From Clostridia bacterium (GTDB taxonomy: Bacteria > Bacillota > Clostridia > Christensenellales > Aristaeellaceae), in contig WRFT01000120.1 of the NCBI GenBank assembly GCA_009776385.1, positions 1-5,758 of the forward strand: a DNA stretch of 5,758 bases, given 5' to 3'. Every line of letters begins with the position of its first letter. Within the stretch, counting starts at the first letter, position 1. A model generated the notes under the pieces. That model made no database searches, was not told where the DNA came from, and saw only the letters and a program-made list of their open reading frames with translations. Both the position numbers and the translations under genes were made by a program. Of the stretch, positions 5,758 through 5,758 are shown piece by piece.

Positions 5758-5758
5758 C

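Overview
The window looks like a chromosomal segment from an anaerobic member of the Bacillota, probably class Clostridia. The grounds are strong Shine-Dalgarno sites such as AAGGAGG, tRNA genes with an encoded CCA, an extended -10 promoter style, a lipobox lipoprotein, and gene families typical of that group. The genus cannot be told from the sequence. Most genes have moderate to high GC. A central stretch (about 3376-4720) is clearly AT-richer.

Left part (1-1235, plus strand): the 3' end of rarA overlaps by ATGA a small six-helix membrane protein of the ECF-transporter S-component type. A stable-RNA promoter then drives tRNA-Thr(CGU) and tRNA-Pro(CGG), which end in a clear intrinsic terminator.

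Centre left (1276-3009, plus strand): a complete ABC exporter half-transporter, with membrane and ATPase domains in one chain, probably working as a homodimer. Its upstream gap is short and shows no convincing promoter of its own.

Centre (3061-4659): an XRE-type regulator on the minus strand diverges from a 50-residue ORF and a zinc-ribbon membrane protein on the plus strand. The shared intergenic region carries a perfect 10-bp inverted repeat. One arm overlaps the predicted -35 of the rightward promoter and the other lies at the regulator's own 5' side. This looks like a small self-regulated module in AT-rich, possibly acquired DNA. It is the least ordinary part of the window, but nothing in it proves a defence or mobile system.

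Right part (4726-5758, minus strand): the C-terminal part of a Gfo/Idh/MocA oxidoreductase runs in from the right edge, followed 18 bp later by a lipoprotein of unknown function, probably in one operon. There is no gene-free stretch longer than 300 bases. I saw no CRISPR array, insertion sequence or phage gene.
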